From Coleofasciculus sp. FACHB-T130 (GTDB taxonomy: Bacteria; Cyanobacteriota; Cyanobacteriia; Cyanobacteriales; FACHB-T130), in contig NZ_JACJOG010000028.1 of NCBI RefSeq assembly GCF_014695375.1, positions 97,734-161,733 of the forward strand: a DNA stretch of 64,000 nt, given 5' to 3'. Of this stretch, positions 9,882 to 20,400 are shown one piece after another. The number at the start of each line of letters is the position of its first letter. Position 1 is the stretch's first letter. The notes beneath the pieces were generated by a model. The model worked only from the letters and a program-made list of their open reading frames with translations. It made no database searches and had not been told where the DNA came from. The position numbers and the translations under genes were made by a program.

Positions 9882-10805
9882 ATGTCAATAAATTTAGAAA
9901 CCTTTCGCAAATCTCTGACTTATTCGGTGACGGCTGCTGTTTCTGATATTGTCAAAGACTTAAGGGAAATGGCAACCCTAGATAGAGCCTCGGAGGCAAA
10001 GCAAACAGAGTTTGGAAGTTTAGCAACCAAATGTGTTATTGGTGCGATTACTTCAATTGTTATAGCGTTCATTTTAATGATAGTTGTAGGAGAGATGGGA
10101 GATGGGCTTCAATTATTTGGAAATATTGTAACTATTTTATTATTGTTTGTTGGATTAGGATGTACGATCGTAGCGATTTATGCAGGAATAAGGAGGAGTA
10201 AATATAGCCGATTAAATTTACCAAATCATCGCTATGCATTAACGGAAAAAATTTTGGAAATGCTGGAGCGAGATATGGATAAGGAAGCTAAGGTCAGTGT
10301 TCATTTAGATCTCAGTCCAGCCCATCAAAAATCTAAGCAGATTAAAACAGTTGCCCATCCCTCGAAATCAGGATTTAAAATAGATATTTTCCAAGATGAT
10401 TGGCTAAAAATGGAAGGACAATTTTTAGATAAAACTCGTTTTGTATTAACAACTTCTGAGCTAAATCAGACCGCTTATGGATGGAAAACTTCTAGAAGCG
10501 GCAAATCAAAATACAAAACGAAATCGAAAGCCAAGGGATTAGATATCAGTCTGGATTTAACTTATCCGCAACGACGGTACGGGGCAATCAAAGTTCTGAA
10601 CAATGAAGCTGTGAATGCAGTAAAAATTCCAAAACTGACTAAGGTAAAACGGATGAGAGTGACGGATAAGGGAATAAACTTAGTCGTGAAAATGCCACCT
10701 TCGATGCCTTGGAACGAAGAAACATTGTATCAAACTATCACGATGATGTTTCTCAGCCTGTATCAAGTTCTAAATTTAGCTCGGATGTTATCTAAGGCAA
10801 AGTAA
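9882..10805 (+). CDS. Unknown membrane protein with two transmembrane helices
   Basis: 307 residues, not recognised. A soluble N-terminal stretch of about 45 residues is followed by two closely spaced membrane helices (about residues 50-72 and 83-105), a basic loop (IRRSKYSR), then a long cytoplasmic or periplasmic domain rich in Lys (SGKSKYKTKSKAKGLDISLD) and beta-like segments. ATG at 9882 opens the frame. Base composition is AT-richer than flanking genes, as in the next two genes. It is followed after 100 bases by a lipoprotein gene on the same strand. Confidence 0.75.
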   Translation: MSINLETFRKSLTYSVTAAVSDIVKDLREMATLDRASEAKQTEFGSLATKCVIGAITSIVIAFILMIVVGEMGDGLQLFGNIVTILLLFVGLGCTIVAIYAGIRRSKYSRLNLPNHRYALTEKILEMLERDMDKEAKVSVHLDLSPAHQKSKQIKTVAHPSKSGFKIDIFQDDWLKMEGQFLDKTRFVLTTSELNQTAYGWKTSRSGKSKYKTKSKAKGLDISLDLTYPQRRYGAIKVLNNEAVNAVKIPKLTKVKRMRVTDKGINLVVKMPPSMPWNEETLYQTITMMFLSLYQVLNLARMLSKAK

Positions 10806-10905
10806 GTAAAAGTAAAAACATATTTAGTCTGTTTGCAAAAATCCGGAACATTAATTATGCAAACTGTTACTAAATAAAGAAAGGATTTTGGTGGAAACTT
10901 GAACA

Positions 10906-11598
10906 ATGAATAACATGAATAAAACATTTTTTTCCGGCTTAGCTTTGGCAGCGGTAATCCTGCTAGGTTCTTGTAGTAATTCTGTTAAGCGGGCACCAGA
11001 AGTATCTACAACATCTAACCCGCAAACATCTCCAATTGCCCAAAATAATCCGTCAGCGGTGGCGACTAATACCGAGAAGATAAAATTTAAACAAGAGGGG
11101 GGTGCGGAAGATTTTGCCTTGAAACCAGAGGCGGATGGGGCTAAATACCTTGATGGGAAAGACAAAGAGTTAGCTCGATTTAATGTTGATGGTGGGGGGA
11201 AAGTAAAAATCAAGAATCCTGCCGATAAAGTTTTAGGCTACGTTGTAACCAAAGAGGGTTACTGGAAGATTGAGGATGCAGATCAAACAAAAGAATTGTA
11301 TGTTTTGCGAAGACAGAATGATGGAGATTACAAGTTAGAAGATGCGACAGATAAAGAAATTTACAGAATTAAAGCGCGAGATTACGGTTTTGAGGTTGAG
11401 TCACCGGATAAACAGTCGCTTTACAAGGTGAAAGTAAAGAATGGTAAAACTTCTCTGATCAATGCAGCCGACAAACCAGTTTTTTCTACAAAATCTCAGG
11501 TAAGCCCAATTGCGATCGCTAGCTTCGGATTCGACGTTTTAAGCAAAGAACAACAAGCCGCTTTAGCTTATGCAGTTAATCGTTCGGGAGGGAAATAA
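10906..11598 (+). CDS. Predicted lipoprotein, unknown function
   Basis: 230 residues. Signal sequence with lipobox LLGSC (cysteine near residue 23), so predicted to be lipid-anchored on the outer face of the plasma or thylakoid membrane. After a Ser/Thr/Pro linker the mature part consists of repeated beta-strand-like units built on K-I/L-x-D/N-A-x-D-K-E (GKDKELARFNVDG, EDADQTKELYVLRRQ, EDATDKEIYRIKARD, NAADKPVFSTKS), suggesting a small repeat-built beta domain. No enzyme motif. It is 3 bases from the FHA gene downstream, so the two are probably co-transcribed. Confidence 0.8.
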   Translation: MNNMNKTFFSGLALAAVILLGSCSNSVKRAPEVSTTSNPQTSPIAQNNPSAVATNTEKIKFKQEGGAEDFALKPEADGAKYLDGKDKELARFNVDGGGKVKIKNPADKVLGYVVTKEGYWKIEDADQTKELYVLRRQNDGDYKLEDATDKEIYRIKARDYGFEVESPDKQSLYKVKVKNGKTSLINAADKPVFSTKSQVSPIAIASFGFDVLSKEQQAALAYAVNRSGGK

Positions 11599-11601
11599 TC
11601 C

Positions 11602-12255
11602 TTGCAAATTCAACTGAGTTGGATAGATCTAGCCACCGGCGAAAGACGAGAACCCATGTTAGAAACGCCTGTCGCCTTGGGTCGAGAATTTGCCTCAATG
11701 CCGCAGGAAATTGATGGTAATCGGGTTGCTAGAATTGTGCTAGCCAACGAGCAAGTGGCTGAATACCATGCTCTAATTGATGTAGCGAATGGCGAGTTAA
11801 TCGTAGTCGATCAAAATAGCAGTACTGGCACCTTAATTAACAGCGTCCGGTTGCCCAGTAGTACGCTAATAGATGGCGATCGCTTGCAAATTGGCCCCTA
11901 CGAAATTCAACTCAATCCCAGCAGCAGTCAGGCTACCAGTTCATCGGGGATGGCTGCAAGTGGAGAATGCGATCGCATGGTGGGATTTCTCTTCAAACGT
12001 CGCTGCGGACGCACTACAAACATTGGCTGTCCTTATTGTAGTTACCCAGATAATAACCCCTATTACTACGATTATTCCTATTACTCTGGATATGGTAACT
12101 ACAATCGCGGTTATTGGGGCAGCAACTACTATGACAACCGCGATCGCTATGATTATGACCCGGAAACTGGCAATGTCGATTTCACCGAAGCAGACAATAT
12201 GAGTCTAGAAGGAGAAATGGATGCCGATTTTGAGATGGATATGGGGGCAAGTTAA
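11602..12255 (+). CDS. FHA-domain protein with four-Cys motif and Tyr-rich tail
   Basis: 217 residues. FHA fold (about 20-105), a phosphothreonine-reading module: LGREFAS, the ARIVLANEQVAEYHALI core, NSSTGTLINSVRL and DGDRLQIGPYEIQL. The usual SRxHA step reads AEYHA, so the canonical Ser/Arg contacts are altered. Then cysteines at 123, 135, 143 and 146 (C-x11-C-x7-C-x2-C), possibly metal-binding, and a segment 145-185 with about 15 tyrosines (for example YYYDYSYYSGYGNYNRGYWG), then an acidic tail. The start is TTG at 11602, three bases after the lipoprotein stop. Kinases elsewhere in the window could supply its ligand; not shown. Confidence 0.85.
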   Translation: MQIQLSWIDLATGERREPMLETPVALGREFASMPQEIDGNRVARIVLANEQVAEYHALIDVANGELIVVDQNSSTGTLINSVRLPSSTLIDGDRLQIGPYEIQLNPSSSQATSSSGMAASGECDRMVGFLFKRRCGRTTNIGCPYCSYPDNNPYYYDYSYYSGYGNYNRGYWGSNYYDNRDRYDYDPETGNVDFTEADNMSLEGEMDADFEMDMGAS

Positions 12256-12283
12256 ATTTTTAACGCAGAAGTACGCCAAGGAT

Positions 12284-12333
12284 AACGCAAAGGAACGCTA
12301 AGAAAAAAGGATTCCTTAGCGTTCCTTTGCGTT
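12284..12333. repeat. Perfect 19-bp hairpin repeat
   Basis: Arms AACGCAAAGGAACGCTAAG (12284-12302) and its exact reverse complement (12315-12333) around a 12-base loop, in the gap between the FHA gene and the MurG-like gene. It is flanked by further degenerate copies of the same words (AACGCAGAAGTACGCCAAG before it, CTTTGCGTT after it), which is the look of a dispersed cyanobacterial palindromic repeat. There is no T-run on the plus strand. Confidence 0.8.
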
Positions 12334-12367
12334 TACCTTTGTATTCTTTGCGTTGAAAACTCCGAAA

Positions 12368-13423
12368 ATGTCAACTTGGTTAATTTATGCTTTGGGAGGC
12401 GGTTGGGGACATCTTACCCGTAGCTTATCTCTCGGACGAATGGCTACCCGTTACCATAACGTCAAAATTCTTACGAATAGCCCTTATGCAACTTACTTGC
12501 GCGGGGAAGATTGCGATGTGCAAATCATTGCACCTGACGCTGGTTTTGGGGCGACTTGCGAACAAGTGCGGGATGTTTTATTAAACACCCGGTACGACTG
12601 TTTAATTGTCGATACTTTTCCTCGCGGGTTGGGTGGTGAGTTGGCAGATATTTTGCCCCAGTTAAAACACATCCCCCGAATTTTAATTCACCGCGATATC
12701 AGCCCAGTTTATATTCACCGCTTCGCGTTGCGCTCTTTTGTTAAAGAAAACTTCGATGCGATTATTGTGCCGGGAGAAGGAGAAGATTCACTGCTAGCAG
12801 ATTTACCAATTGTGCGTTACACCAGTCCCTGGCTAATTCGCAATGCTGAGGAACTGCCAGATAGAATGAAGGCGCGATCGCTACTAGGTTTTGATGCATT
12901 GTGTCATAAACCTGGCAACTGTAAATCGCAGCTATACAAACAAAGTCCACCTGCGGGGGTTAGAAAAAAGATTATCCTCGTCTGTGCCGCCGGACAAGCT
13001 TCCGAATTATCTTTCTTTAGTCAGTTATCAACTTACCTGAATGCAGCGTTTCCAGACGCAGCGGTGCGTGTCTTAGCACCTGTCTGTCCAGATGGATGTC
13101 CGCCGCAGTTGTGGGTGTCTCACTCGCCAGGAATCGAATGCCTCCTAGCGGCTGATGTCGTTGTCGGCGGCGCTGGTTATAACACGGTTTATGAATGTGC
13201 TGCGGTGGGCGTCCCGTTAGTCGCTTTTGCCTTTAAGCGACTATATGACCGTCAAAAAGTTAGGGCTTTACGATGCGCCTACTGTGTTGAAGAGATTGAG
13301 GACGCGATCGCAACTGTGGCAATGCTGCAAAATCAGGTATCTAGTCGCCCTTTAGATTATCGCCCTCTCGATTATCCGAATGGTGCTGTGGAAGCAGTTC
13401 GGCTAATTGAGCAATTTACCTAA
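12368..13423 (+). CDS. MurG-like UDP-glycosyltransferase family protein
   Basis: 351 residues, GT-B fold of the MurG/GT28 type. N-terminal glycine loop LGGGWGHLTRSLSLGRMA, and the C-terminal donor-site signature VVGGAGYNTVYECAAVGVP followed by LVAFAFKRLYDRQ. Predicted to transfer a sugar from a UDP donor or to act as a related epimerase-like enzyme; acceptor unknown. The frame is open from TTG 12353, but ATG at 12368 (MSTWLIYALGGGWGH) matches the family N-terminus and is used here. It does not carry the genomic context of peptidoglycan murG. Confidence 0.85.
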   Translation: MSTWLIYALGGGWGHLTRSLSLGRMATRYHNVKILTNSPYATYLRGEDCDVQIIAPDAGFGATCEQVRDVLLNTRYDCLIVDTFPRGLGGELADILPQLKHIPRILIHRDISPVYIHRFALRSFVKENFDAIIVPGEGEDSLLADLPIVRYTSPWLIRNAEELPDRMKARSLLGFDALCHKPGNCKSQLYKQSPPAGVRKKIILVCAAGQASELSFFSQLSTYLNAAFPDAAVRVLAPVCPDGCPPQLWVSHSPGIECLLAADVVVGGAGYNTVYECAAVGVPLVAFAFKRLYDRQKVRALRCAYCVEEIEDAIATVAMLQNQVSSRPLDYRPLDYPNGAVEAVRLIEQFT

Positions 13424-13682
13424 ACGCACAGATTTTCATTATAAAAAAATACCATAAAAAAATGATTTATACAAGCTGTTTCAGAAATTCAAAGCCAAAA
13501 AAAGCTTCGTAAAAAGATGATTAAAGTTCATTTTTAAGTAAGATCCAGTTCTGTTTGCCATAACCCGATGATGAAGCTACTCAGTATCGCTGTACACCTT
13601 TTTTTGATAAACCTTAAGTTAGATGAAGTTTCTGGCAGTTGTAGCAAACTGGGTAATAAATAACCATAAACCATTAACAACC

Positions 13683-13850
13683 ATGAAAACTAACGAAGCA
13701 ACCAATCGTGGGGCTGCTACTGAGCAAGGTGAAGCCAAACAGGAGCTGAATCAAAAAACCTCTAAGCAATTTATTATCAGTACGACGATCGGAGTATTAA
13801 CAATTCTCGGTGTTGCAGCAAGTTATTATTTCGGATTGATCGGTTCTTAA
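13683..13850 (+). CDS. Small single-pass membrane protein
   Basis: 55 residues: a hydrophilic N-terminus rich in Glu, Gln, Asn and Lys, then one membrane helix (FIISTTIGVLTILGVAASYYFG) ending near the C-terminus. ATG 13623 in the same frame would add 20 residues, but ATG 13683 gives the more natural small protein. No ribosome site is obvious for either. It resembles the small tail-anchored proteins common in cyanobacterial membranes; no function is assigned, and the gene call itself rests on composition. Confidence 0.5.
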   Translation: MKTNEATNRGAATEQGEAKQELNQKTSKQFIISTTIGVLTILGVAASYYFGLIGS

Positions 13851-13901
13851 TGCGATTGAGGAAGGCCGATTAAATAGATTAAACTCATTCACATTTTGCT
13901 G

Positions 13902-13942
13902 GGGGCATGGCATTTTCTAGAGGCATGGTAGTGCCATGCCCC
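13902..13942. repeat. GGGGCATGGCA palindromic element
   Basis: Arms GGGGCATGGCA (13902-13912) and TGCCATGCCCC (13932-13942), 11 bp perfect, 19-base loop, between two convergent genes. The same GGGGCATGGCA word recurs in the element at 62323-62352, so it is a dispersed repeat; here it may also end transcripts. Confidence 0.75.
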
Positions 13943-13978
13943 TACGCAAGAATGGGAGGTTAATCAATCTCCCTTTTT

Positions 13979-15379
13979 TTATTCAATGGAAGCACTTGTT
14001 GCTTCTCGTTCCAGGCTTAGCTTGGGAACGAGCAAATTAGCCGCAGCTTTCCAACTCGCTAAATCGGCAAAAGAGCGATCGCGATAAACTCCATATCGCT
14101 CTTGCTTATTGCGAATCCGAGTCGGGAGTTCCGGCAAAATTCCGAAATTAGGTGGCATTGGTTGAAAATGCTTTGATGACGCCGAACTAATAAATTCAAA
14201 CAACGCCCCCATCATCGTCGTTCCTGGTAGCGTTAGCGGATCTTTGCCCAAAGCCAGCCGCGCCGCATTCGTCCCTGCCAGCCAGCCACCCGCCGCCGCT
14301 GCTGTATAGCCCTCAGTCCCCACCAATTGCCCCGCCGCAAGCAACGTGGCGCGTTTGTGGAATTGCAAAGAAGGCTTTAACAGTTGGGGCGCATTAATAA
14401 ACGTGTTGCGGTGCATCACACCCAGCCGCACAAACTCAGCATTTTCCAACCCTGGAATCAACCCAAACACTCTCTTTTGTTCGCCCCAGCGCAAATTCGT
14501 CTGAAATCCGACTAGATTCCACAACTGTCCCGCCTTATCTTCTTGGCGCAACTGCACCACCGCATAAGGACGTTGCGACTGATTTTCTGGGGCGCGGAAA
14601 TCCCCTTTGCGGGCATCAAACAAGCCCACCGGCTTCAACGGGCCATAACGCATCGTATCTTCCCCCCGCTGCGCCAGTTCTTCAATCGGCAGACAAGCTT
14701 CAAAAAACTTAGCCGTTTCCCGCTCAAAGTCTTTCAGTTCCGTTTGTTCAGCCTTACAAAGTTCCTGCCTAAAGTGGAGATATTGCTCCCGATTCATCGG
14801 GCAATTGAGATAAGCCGCATCTCCCTTGTCGTAACGAGAAGCCAAGAAAGCCACATCCCGGTTAATCGATTCTCCCACCACAATCGGGCTGGCGGCATCG
14901 AAAAAGCTCATGTATTCCATACCCGTGAACTGCTGCAAATCTTCAGCCAAATCGGGACTGGTTAGCGGGCCACTGGTGAGGACGACAATGCCTTCTGTGG
15001 GGATTTGGCGCAATTCACCGCGTCGTAACTCAATTAGGGGATGATTCGCGAGGATTTCTGTCAATTCGCGGCTAAATACGCCCCTATCCACCGCCAAGGC
15101 ACCCCCAGCGGGAACCGCGTGTTCGTCGGCTTTACTAATAATCATTGAGCCAAGACGACGCAATTCTTCATGCAAAAGACCGGCTGCGCGATCGCTCGAC
15201 ATTGCTCCAAAGGAATTACTGCACACCAGTTCTGCCAGGTGTTCGGAGTGATGGGCGGGGCTAAACCGCAGCGGTCGCATTTCGTGCAGCACTACCGGCA
15301 CACCCGCATTCGCAATTTGCCACGCCGCTTCCGTCCCCGCTAAACCACCACCTATCACCTGAATCGGCTGTTTTTCCAT
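13979..15379 (-). CDS. trmFO: Methylenetetrahydrofolate-tRNA (uracil-5-)-methyltransferase TrmFO
   Basis: 466 residues. Makes m5U54 (ribothymidine) in the T-loop of tRNA using methylene-THF and FAD, in the cytoplasm. FAD-binding N-terminus [18 protein letters not shown] with [23 protein letters not shown] and [20 protein letters not shown] are family signatures, as is NFGILPELP near the end. Length matches the folate/FAD family (about 440-470). ATG at 15379. The upstream region (15395-15480) holds a half copy of the ATTAATCGCGTCTC palindrome family. Monocistronic by position. Confidence 0.96.
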   Translation of the reverse strand: MEKQPIQVIGGGLAGTEAAWQIANAGVPVVLHEMRPLRFSPAHHSEHLAELVCSNSFGAMSSDRAAGLLHEELRRLGSMIISKADEHAVPAGGALAVDRGVFSRELTEILANHPLIELRRGELRQIPTEGIVVLTSGPLTSPDLAEDLQQFTGMEYMSFFDAASPIVVGESINRDVAFLASRYDKGDAAYLNCPMNREQYLHFRQELCKAEQTELKDFERETAKFFEACLPIEELAQRGEDTMRYGPLKPVGLFDARKGDFRAPENQSQRPYAVVQLRQEDKAGQLWNLVGFQTNLRWGEQKRVFGLIPGLENAEFVRLGVMHRNTFINAPQLLKPSLQFHKRATLLAAGQLVGTEGYTAAAAGGWLAGTNAARLALGKDPLTLPGTTMMGALFEFISSASSKHFQPMPPNFGILPELPTRIRNKQERYGVYRDRSFADLASWKAAANLLVPKLSLEREATSASIE

Positions 15380-15527
15380 TGTTCTTATTCCTTTGCGAAT
15401 GGCTAATGAGAGTGATGAGTTCCAAGAAAATTCTTGGATTCACAACTCATAACTCAGACACGATTAATCGCGTCTCCCCTTAAAACTTTTTACCAATGCC
15501 CAATTACCTTTTACTCAATTATCTGAA

Positions 15528-17027
15528 TCAAACCTTCAACAACTGCGCGAGATTTCCTGGCACTGGCAATAGAATGCTCACTAAAAGCGCCAAAACTAAC
15601 AATCCCCAGAAATCGCGCTTGTTGTCAAGTTCGCTCACATCATTCAGCGCCGGTTCATCAGAAACTGGCATCAAGAATAAGAATATTGCCCAAATAAACA
15701 AATCTGGCTGAACTAAAGACAATCCCAGCATCAGCAGTCTGCTAATTTGACCAATCATCGCCCCATTTCGTTGCCCAAACATGGCATGGACAATGTGACC
15801 GCCATCCAGATGTCCTACCGGCATCAACTTAAACGCTGTCCAGATAAAACCGATATAAGCCGCCACTCCCACTGGGTGAAGCTTGATTGCCGTGTTTGCT
15901 GTCAGTTCAGATCCCAGGGCCCCTTTACTTAGCAAAGTTAATAACAGGGAAAACCGGGGATTCAAAGAAGTGAAGTTTAAGATACTCGACTGCTCCGACA
16001 CAGCAACCACATCCGAGTGCGCTAATCCCCAAAACAATAGCGGTAACGTCACCAAAAAACCAGCAACGGAACTAGCAATGCCCAAATCGAATAACGCTTT
16101 GCGACTGGGTACGGGCGATCGCCGCCCAATGAACGCTCCAAATGTGCCCAAGAAAAAAGGAACGGGGATAAAGTAAGGCAGCGTGGTGCGAATTTTGTAA
16201 TATTGGGCACTCAGGTAATGACCGAGTTCGTGGATGCCTAAGATAGCCACCAATGCCAAAGCATAGGGCAGTCCTTTTAACAGCAAAGCTGGGTTAGATT
16301 GCAGTGCGGCGTTAGAAACTTCTGAAATTTCCACCCCGACTAAAGTAGTGGTAAACAAAGTTACGAGCAGCAGCCCTAAGGCTAAAGCCGGTCGTTTTAA
16401 AGGTTCGGTTTGCTGCTGTGCCTGCGAGTGAGCTTGGGGATTGGGAACCAGCGCAAAGAACGGACTCCCATTCAAACCTTCTTGAAAGACAACAAAGAAG
16501 CGATCGCCAAATAATTTCTCAATATTCTCCCGAATTGTCTGGTACGCCACCTCCGGATTCGTTCGCAACTTCCCGCGACAAATCACCGCTTGGGGTCGGT
16601 AATCGATGTTTTGGAGGTAATAGATAGACCAGGGAAAGCAATTGCGAAGATTTGTTTCCTCCGTTTTATCAATCGGACGGACGGTACTCCCTGCATCGCC
16701 CGCAGAAACAGGCTGTACCTCAGATGGATTCTGAGCTTGTTCCGCCACCATTTCTTGCGGTTTTGGCGGCGGGGTAAAATCTCGACGCCCCCACTGAATC
16801 AGCAGCCAGTACAATATCGGGCAAATGATAAACGGGGCAATCTCCAAAGCTGGCGGCATTCGCTTATCTTCACCGTAGACCAAAATCCAGGCACTCCAAA
16901 TGAATGCCGGTGTCATCATCACCATCCACAAAAGCCAGATTGGGGTTCGGGTGATGCTGGCAACACTGCGCTTCACGATGAAGTAAGTAAACAGTCCTAG
17001 TAACAGTAGGAGCAACCAGAGTTCCAT
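15528..17027 (-). CDS. Site-2 protease family (M50) membrane metalloprotease, EGY1-like
   Basis: 499 residues. Intramembrane zinc protease of the S2P/M50 family; the chloroplast relative EGY1 is needed for thylakoid development. Zinc site GIHELGHYLSAQYYKI (HExxH in the membrane) and the second metal motif LDGGHIVHAMFGQ are intact. N-terminal helices (residues 1-75) precede a cytosolic domain with GDRFFVVFQEGLNGSPFF and then about six more membrane segments (from residue about 220). Substrate unknown; S2P proteases commonly cleave membrane regulators. ATG at 17027. Confidence 0.92.
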   Translation of the reverse strand: MELWLLLLLLGLFTYFIVKRSVASITRTPIWLLWMVMMTPAFIWSAWILVYGEDKRMPPALEIAPFIICPILYWLLIQWGRRDFTPPPKPQEMVAEQAQNPSEVQPVSAGDAGSTVRPIDKTEETNLRNCFPWSIYYLQNIDYRPQAVICRGKLRTNPEVAYQTIRENIEKLFGDRFFVVFQEGLNGSPFFALVPNPQAHSQAQQQTEPLKRPALALGLLLVTLFTTTLVGVEISEVSNAALQSNPALLLKGLPYALALVAILGIHELGHYLSAQYYKIRTTLPYFIPVPFFLGTFGAFIGRRSPVPSRKALFDLGIASSVAGFLVTLPLLFWGLAHSDVVAVSEQSSILNFTSLNPRFSLLLTLLSKGALGSELTANTAIKLHPVGVAAYIGFIWTAFKLMPVGHLDGGHIVHAMFGQRNGAMIGQISRLLMLGLSLVQPDLFIWAIFLFLMPVSDEPALNDVSELDNKRDFWGLLVLALLVSILLPVPGNLAQLLKV

Positions 17028-17402
17028 GATCTAAATCTGAATTGGTCTACAGGAGAATTAACTGGCTAGCAATTAGCCATTCCAGATTGGCAATTAACGT
17101 GCCAGCCAATTGCTTAAAAGAGCAAAGTGCAAGCAGATTCTCCAGAATACAGCGCCACCATCCCGACTTATAACCCCTCGAAGGAACAGCCGCATCCAGC
17201 ACGTAAAACTTCAACTGGCTGTTCTTATCCTTAACACCATTTGTGCATCTCCACCCAATCGGGACACATCGGATGGAACACCCCATTTCATTGTAGAAAA
17301 CCCAGGGGATATCCCGACCGATTGTTTTGAAGGTTTGCCAAAAACAAAGTCGGGAGTCGCTAGATTTTATTTATTCTTTGCGACCGATTCTCCCTCACCC
17401 CT
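17028..17402. other. Intergenic gap, nothing recognised
   Basis: 375 bases between the M50 protease start and the histidine kinase stop, both on the minus strand. Short open frames here lack homology signs, ribosome sites or codon bias, and I see no hairpin terminator, tRNA or repeat. It presumably contains the protease promoter. Confidence 0.5.
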
Positions 17403-20400
17403 TCACTTTGGATTTTGGGCTAGAAGATAAACCACGAATACCGTTCCCGCATCTACCTCTGAATGGAAGCTAATCGTGCCGCCATGCATCTCCACCAACT
17501 GGCGAGTTAAAGCCAATCCCAACCCAGTCCCTTCGTGCTGCCGATGCAGAGAGCTATCAATTTGTTGAAACGCCTCAAACAAAAGATGCTGTTTCTCCAT
17601 CGGAATCCCAATTCCCGTGTCTGCCACCTCAATCATCGCCTGGTTACTTTCACACTGCATCCGCAGCCATACCTCACCCCCTGGTGGTGTGAACTTTACC
17701 GCATTCGAGAGTAGATTCAGCAAGATTTGCCGCACGCGCCGTTCATCCCCCCAAAATTCATCGGCGGGAGGCAACTCAGCGAAATCCCCTGTTAGCTTCA
17801 CCTGTTGGACTTGAGCCTTTTCTTGCAGCAGTTCCAAACTTTCAATCCCTACCTGACGCAGAGAAAACTGACTGAGGGTTAAAGACGCCTTACCGGATTC
17901 AATCTTAGATAAATCGAGAATATCGTTAATCAGCTGCAACAGGTGCTGTCCGCTATTGTGAATAATCTTGAGATATTCTTTCTGTTTTCCGCTCAGTTCG
18001 CCAAAATACGGTTGCATTAAAGCGGAGGACATCCCAATCACAGATGTGAGCGGTGTCCGCAATTCATGACTCATGGTTGCTAGAAACTCAGTTTTCGCCT
18101 GAGAAGCTGCATTCGCAGCAGTCAAGGCATCTTGCAACTGCTCGGTTCTCAGAGATAGCGCCTGCTTCGTCTCCACTAGCTCCGTAATTTCACGGAAAGT
18201 CCCCAAGCAAGCATAAACCTCACCATTAGAGTGCTTCAACGGCACTCTGGAAGTGTCGAAGTGGTGAATCCCATCTGGGAAAACTAGGGTTTCCTGTTCG
18301 TGTAGCGTTTCTCCCGATTCAAAAACCCGCAAATTTTGTTTGGCAAACGACTTAGCAATCAGAGGCGGGAAGCATTCTAGAATCGACCGATCCTGAACGG
18401 CATATCGGTTGTCAAACCCCATCCTTTGAGCAAAAGCATGATTGCAAAAGCGCAGACGCAGATTCTCGCGCTCGACCACAAAAATGTAGTCTGGGTGAGC
18501 ATCAAAGAAACTTTCCAGCTCAGCGGTGCGTTCTCGTACCAAGGCTTCTAGGGTTTGGTTTTGCGCCTGAATTTGTTGGTAAAGGGTTGCTTGGTAGATA
18601 GCGATCGCTAGTTGGTCGGCAACGGTCGTGATAAATCTTAACTCCGACTCGTGCCAGTAACGGGGAAATTGATCCTGAGCGAAGGTTAAGCAGCCCCAAA
18701 TCTTTTGCTGTCGGTGAATTGGCACCATTAACCAAGCGCCCGGATATTTTGCCGCCAAAGAGCGATTCATCGGGTCATCCACTAAGCGCGTATCGCTCAC
18801 CTGGACAACCTGTAGATTTCGCAGCGTTCTGGAACAACAGTTTTTTTGATCGGGAACGATCAAGTTCATGGCTGTGAGGATATCAGCATGAGCGCGATAT
18901 TCAGTCAGCGGCTTCCAACACTGCTGTTCCTCTAAATACTGAAAAATCAAACATCGATCTGCCACCAAAAGATGACCCAGTTCCAGCGTCACCGTTTCAA
19001 AGATATGAGACAGTTCTAAAGAAGCCCGGATTTGGGCAACCAGCCGATTTAATAGCGCCGCATGAGTAATTCGTTCCTCCGCTTGCTGGTAAAGCGTCGC
19101 CAGGTTGTGTCCTCGCTCTACCAATTGCAGCGCCAGATGCAGTAATTGCCGCTCTCCCGGTTGCCACTCCCGCTTCTCATCCCATTGCTCAAGCAGTAGC
19201 AAACCAACCAGTCCAGACGCACCGTGTAGAGATGCCATCTCTCGCGGCTCGATTTTCTGCGGGTGTGTATGCAACCAGGTCAAAAAGATAGATTCGGCAG
19301 CCGTTGAGCCAATGTTTCGCTCAGTTGCCCAAGGATTGCCCTGATGATGTTTGAGAAGGCACTGTTCGATGTTTGCCCATTCAGGATCGTGAGTTTGCCG
19401 AGCCGAAAGGGGGATAGATGAATCGTGGGCGATCGCACTCCACAAGGTACGCTCATCTTTGGCGCTATAGAACGCAATTAAACACCGACTAACCCCAAAA
19501 GTCTCTTGAATCAACACCGCCGAACGCTGCAAAATTACCTGCGCTCCCTGGCTTGACCAGCTAATTCGTAGCAGTTCTTGGAGTAACTTTTCTGGCTGTT
19601 GCCAACTCGGCACTACAGCCTGGGGAATGGGGGGTTGGACAAGGTGCGCCTGGATTCCCGGCTCCCTCAACAAGGCTGTTTTAATCTGAATGTCGGTTGT
19701 AGGGTTGCCGATTAAACTCGCCCCAGCACTGCTACAAGCATTTGTATCTGCTTTTTCTGGAGTCTGAGTGCTAATTTGACTGGTTAAGATAGCACTCACC
19801 AGCGTTGATGTGAATTCGCTCTGCAAAGCTGGGAGATTGGGTTGAGGGAACCAATCGGCAATGGCTCGCTCGAAAAGAGGGGAGATTTCTGGGGTTAAGT
19901 GCAACCCGCGAGAAATTTCGGCGCAAATACTGCCCACAATCGCCGGATCGAAGCCAAAACACAGCTCGTAATGATTGGCGTTTAGTTCAGAATTCTCAGT
20001 GGTTTTGTAGCTGTGCAACATCACATTGAAGCGATCGCCCAGTCCCAAAATTACCAACGAGGGCACCTTGCTTTGAGTCTCTGGAGTTGAGCTAAGGGTT
20101 CGAGTTAACTTCCGCAGCTTCAACGAACAAGGCAACCATCTGTGTTGATTCTCACATTTATTCTCGCAATGGGTTGCTGATGGCTTCCCCATTGCCAGAT
20201 TCAAAAAACAGTTGGGCGGGGTCAGCAGCTCTGGCAAGCCCAAAGCACCTGCTTCTGGGGATGCATACCCGCACCGCGCTCCTTTTGATTGTCTCTCCGG
20301 GCACAGGTCGCTCGGAGTAAAATCAGACTTACCCCCGGCGATGAGTACCACTCTGGAATCTGGTTGTGAAGCTAAAAACTTCAGCAATGAGTGGGCAACA

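Noticed and set aside
17047..17286. 79-codon minus-strand frame between the M50 protease and the histidine kinase
   Set aside because: Cysteine- and tryptophan-scattered peptide without domain character, no ribosome site; it is best read as an accident in the gap.
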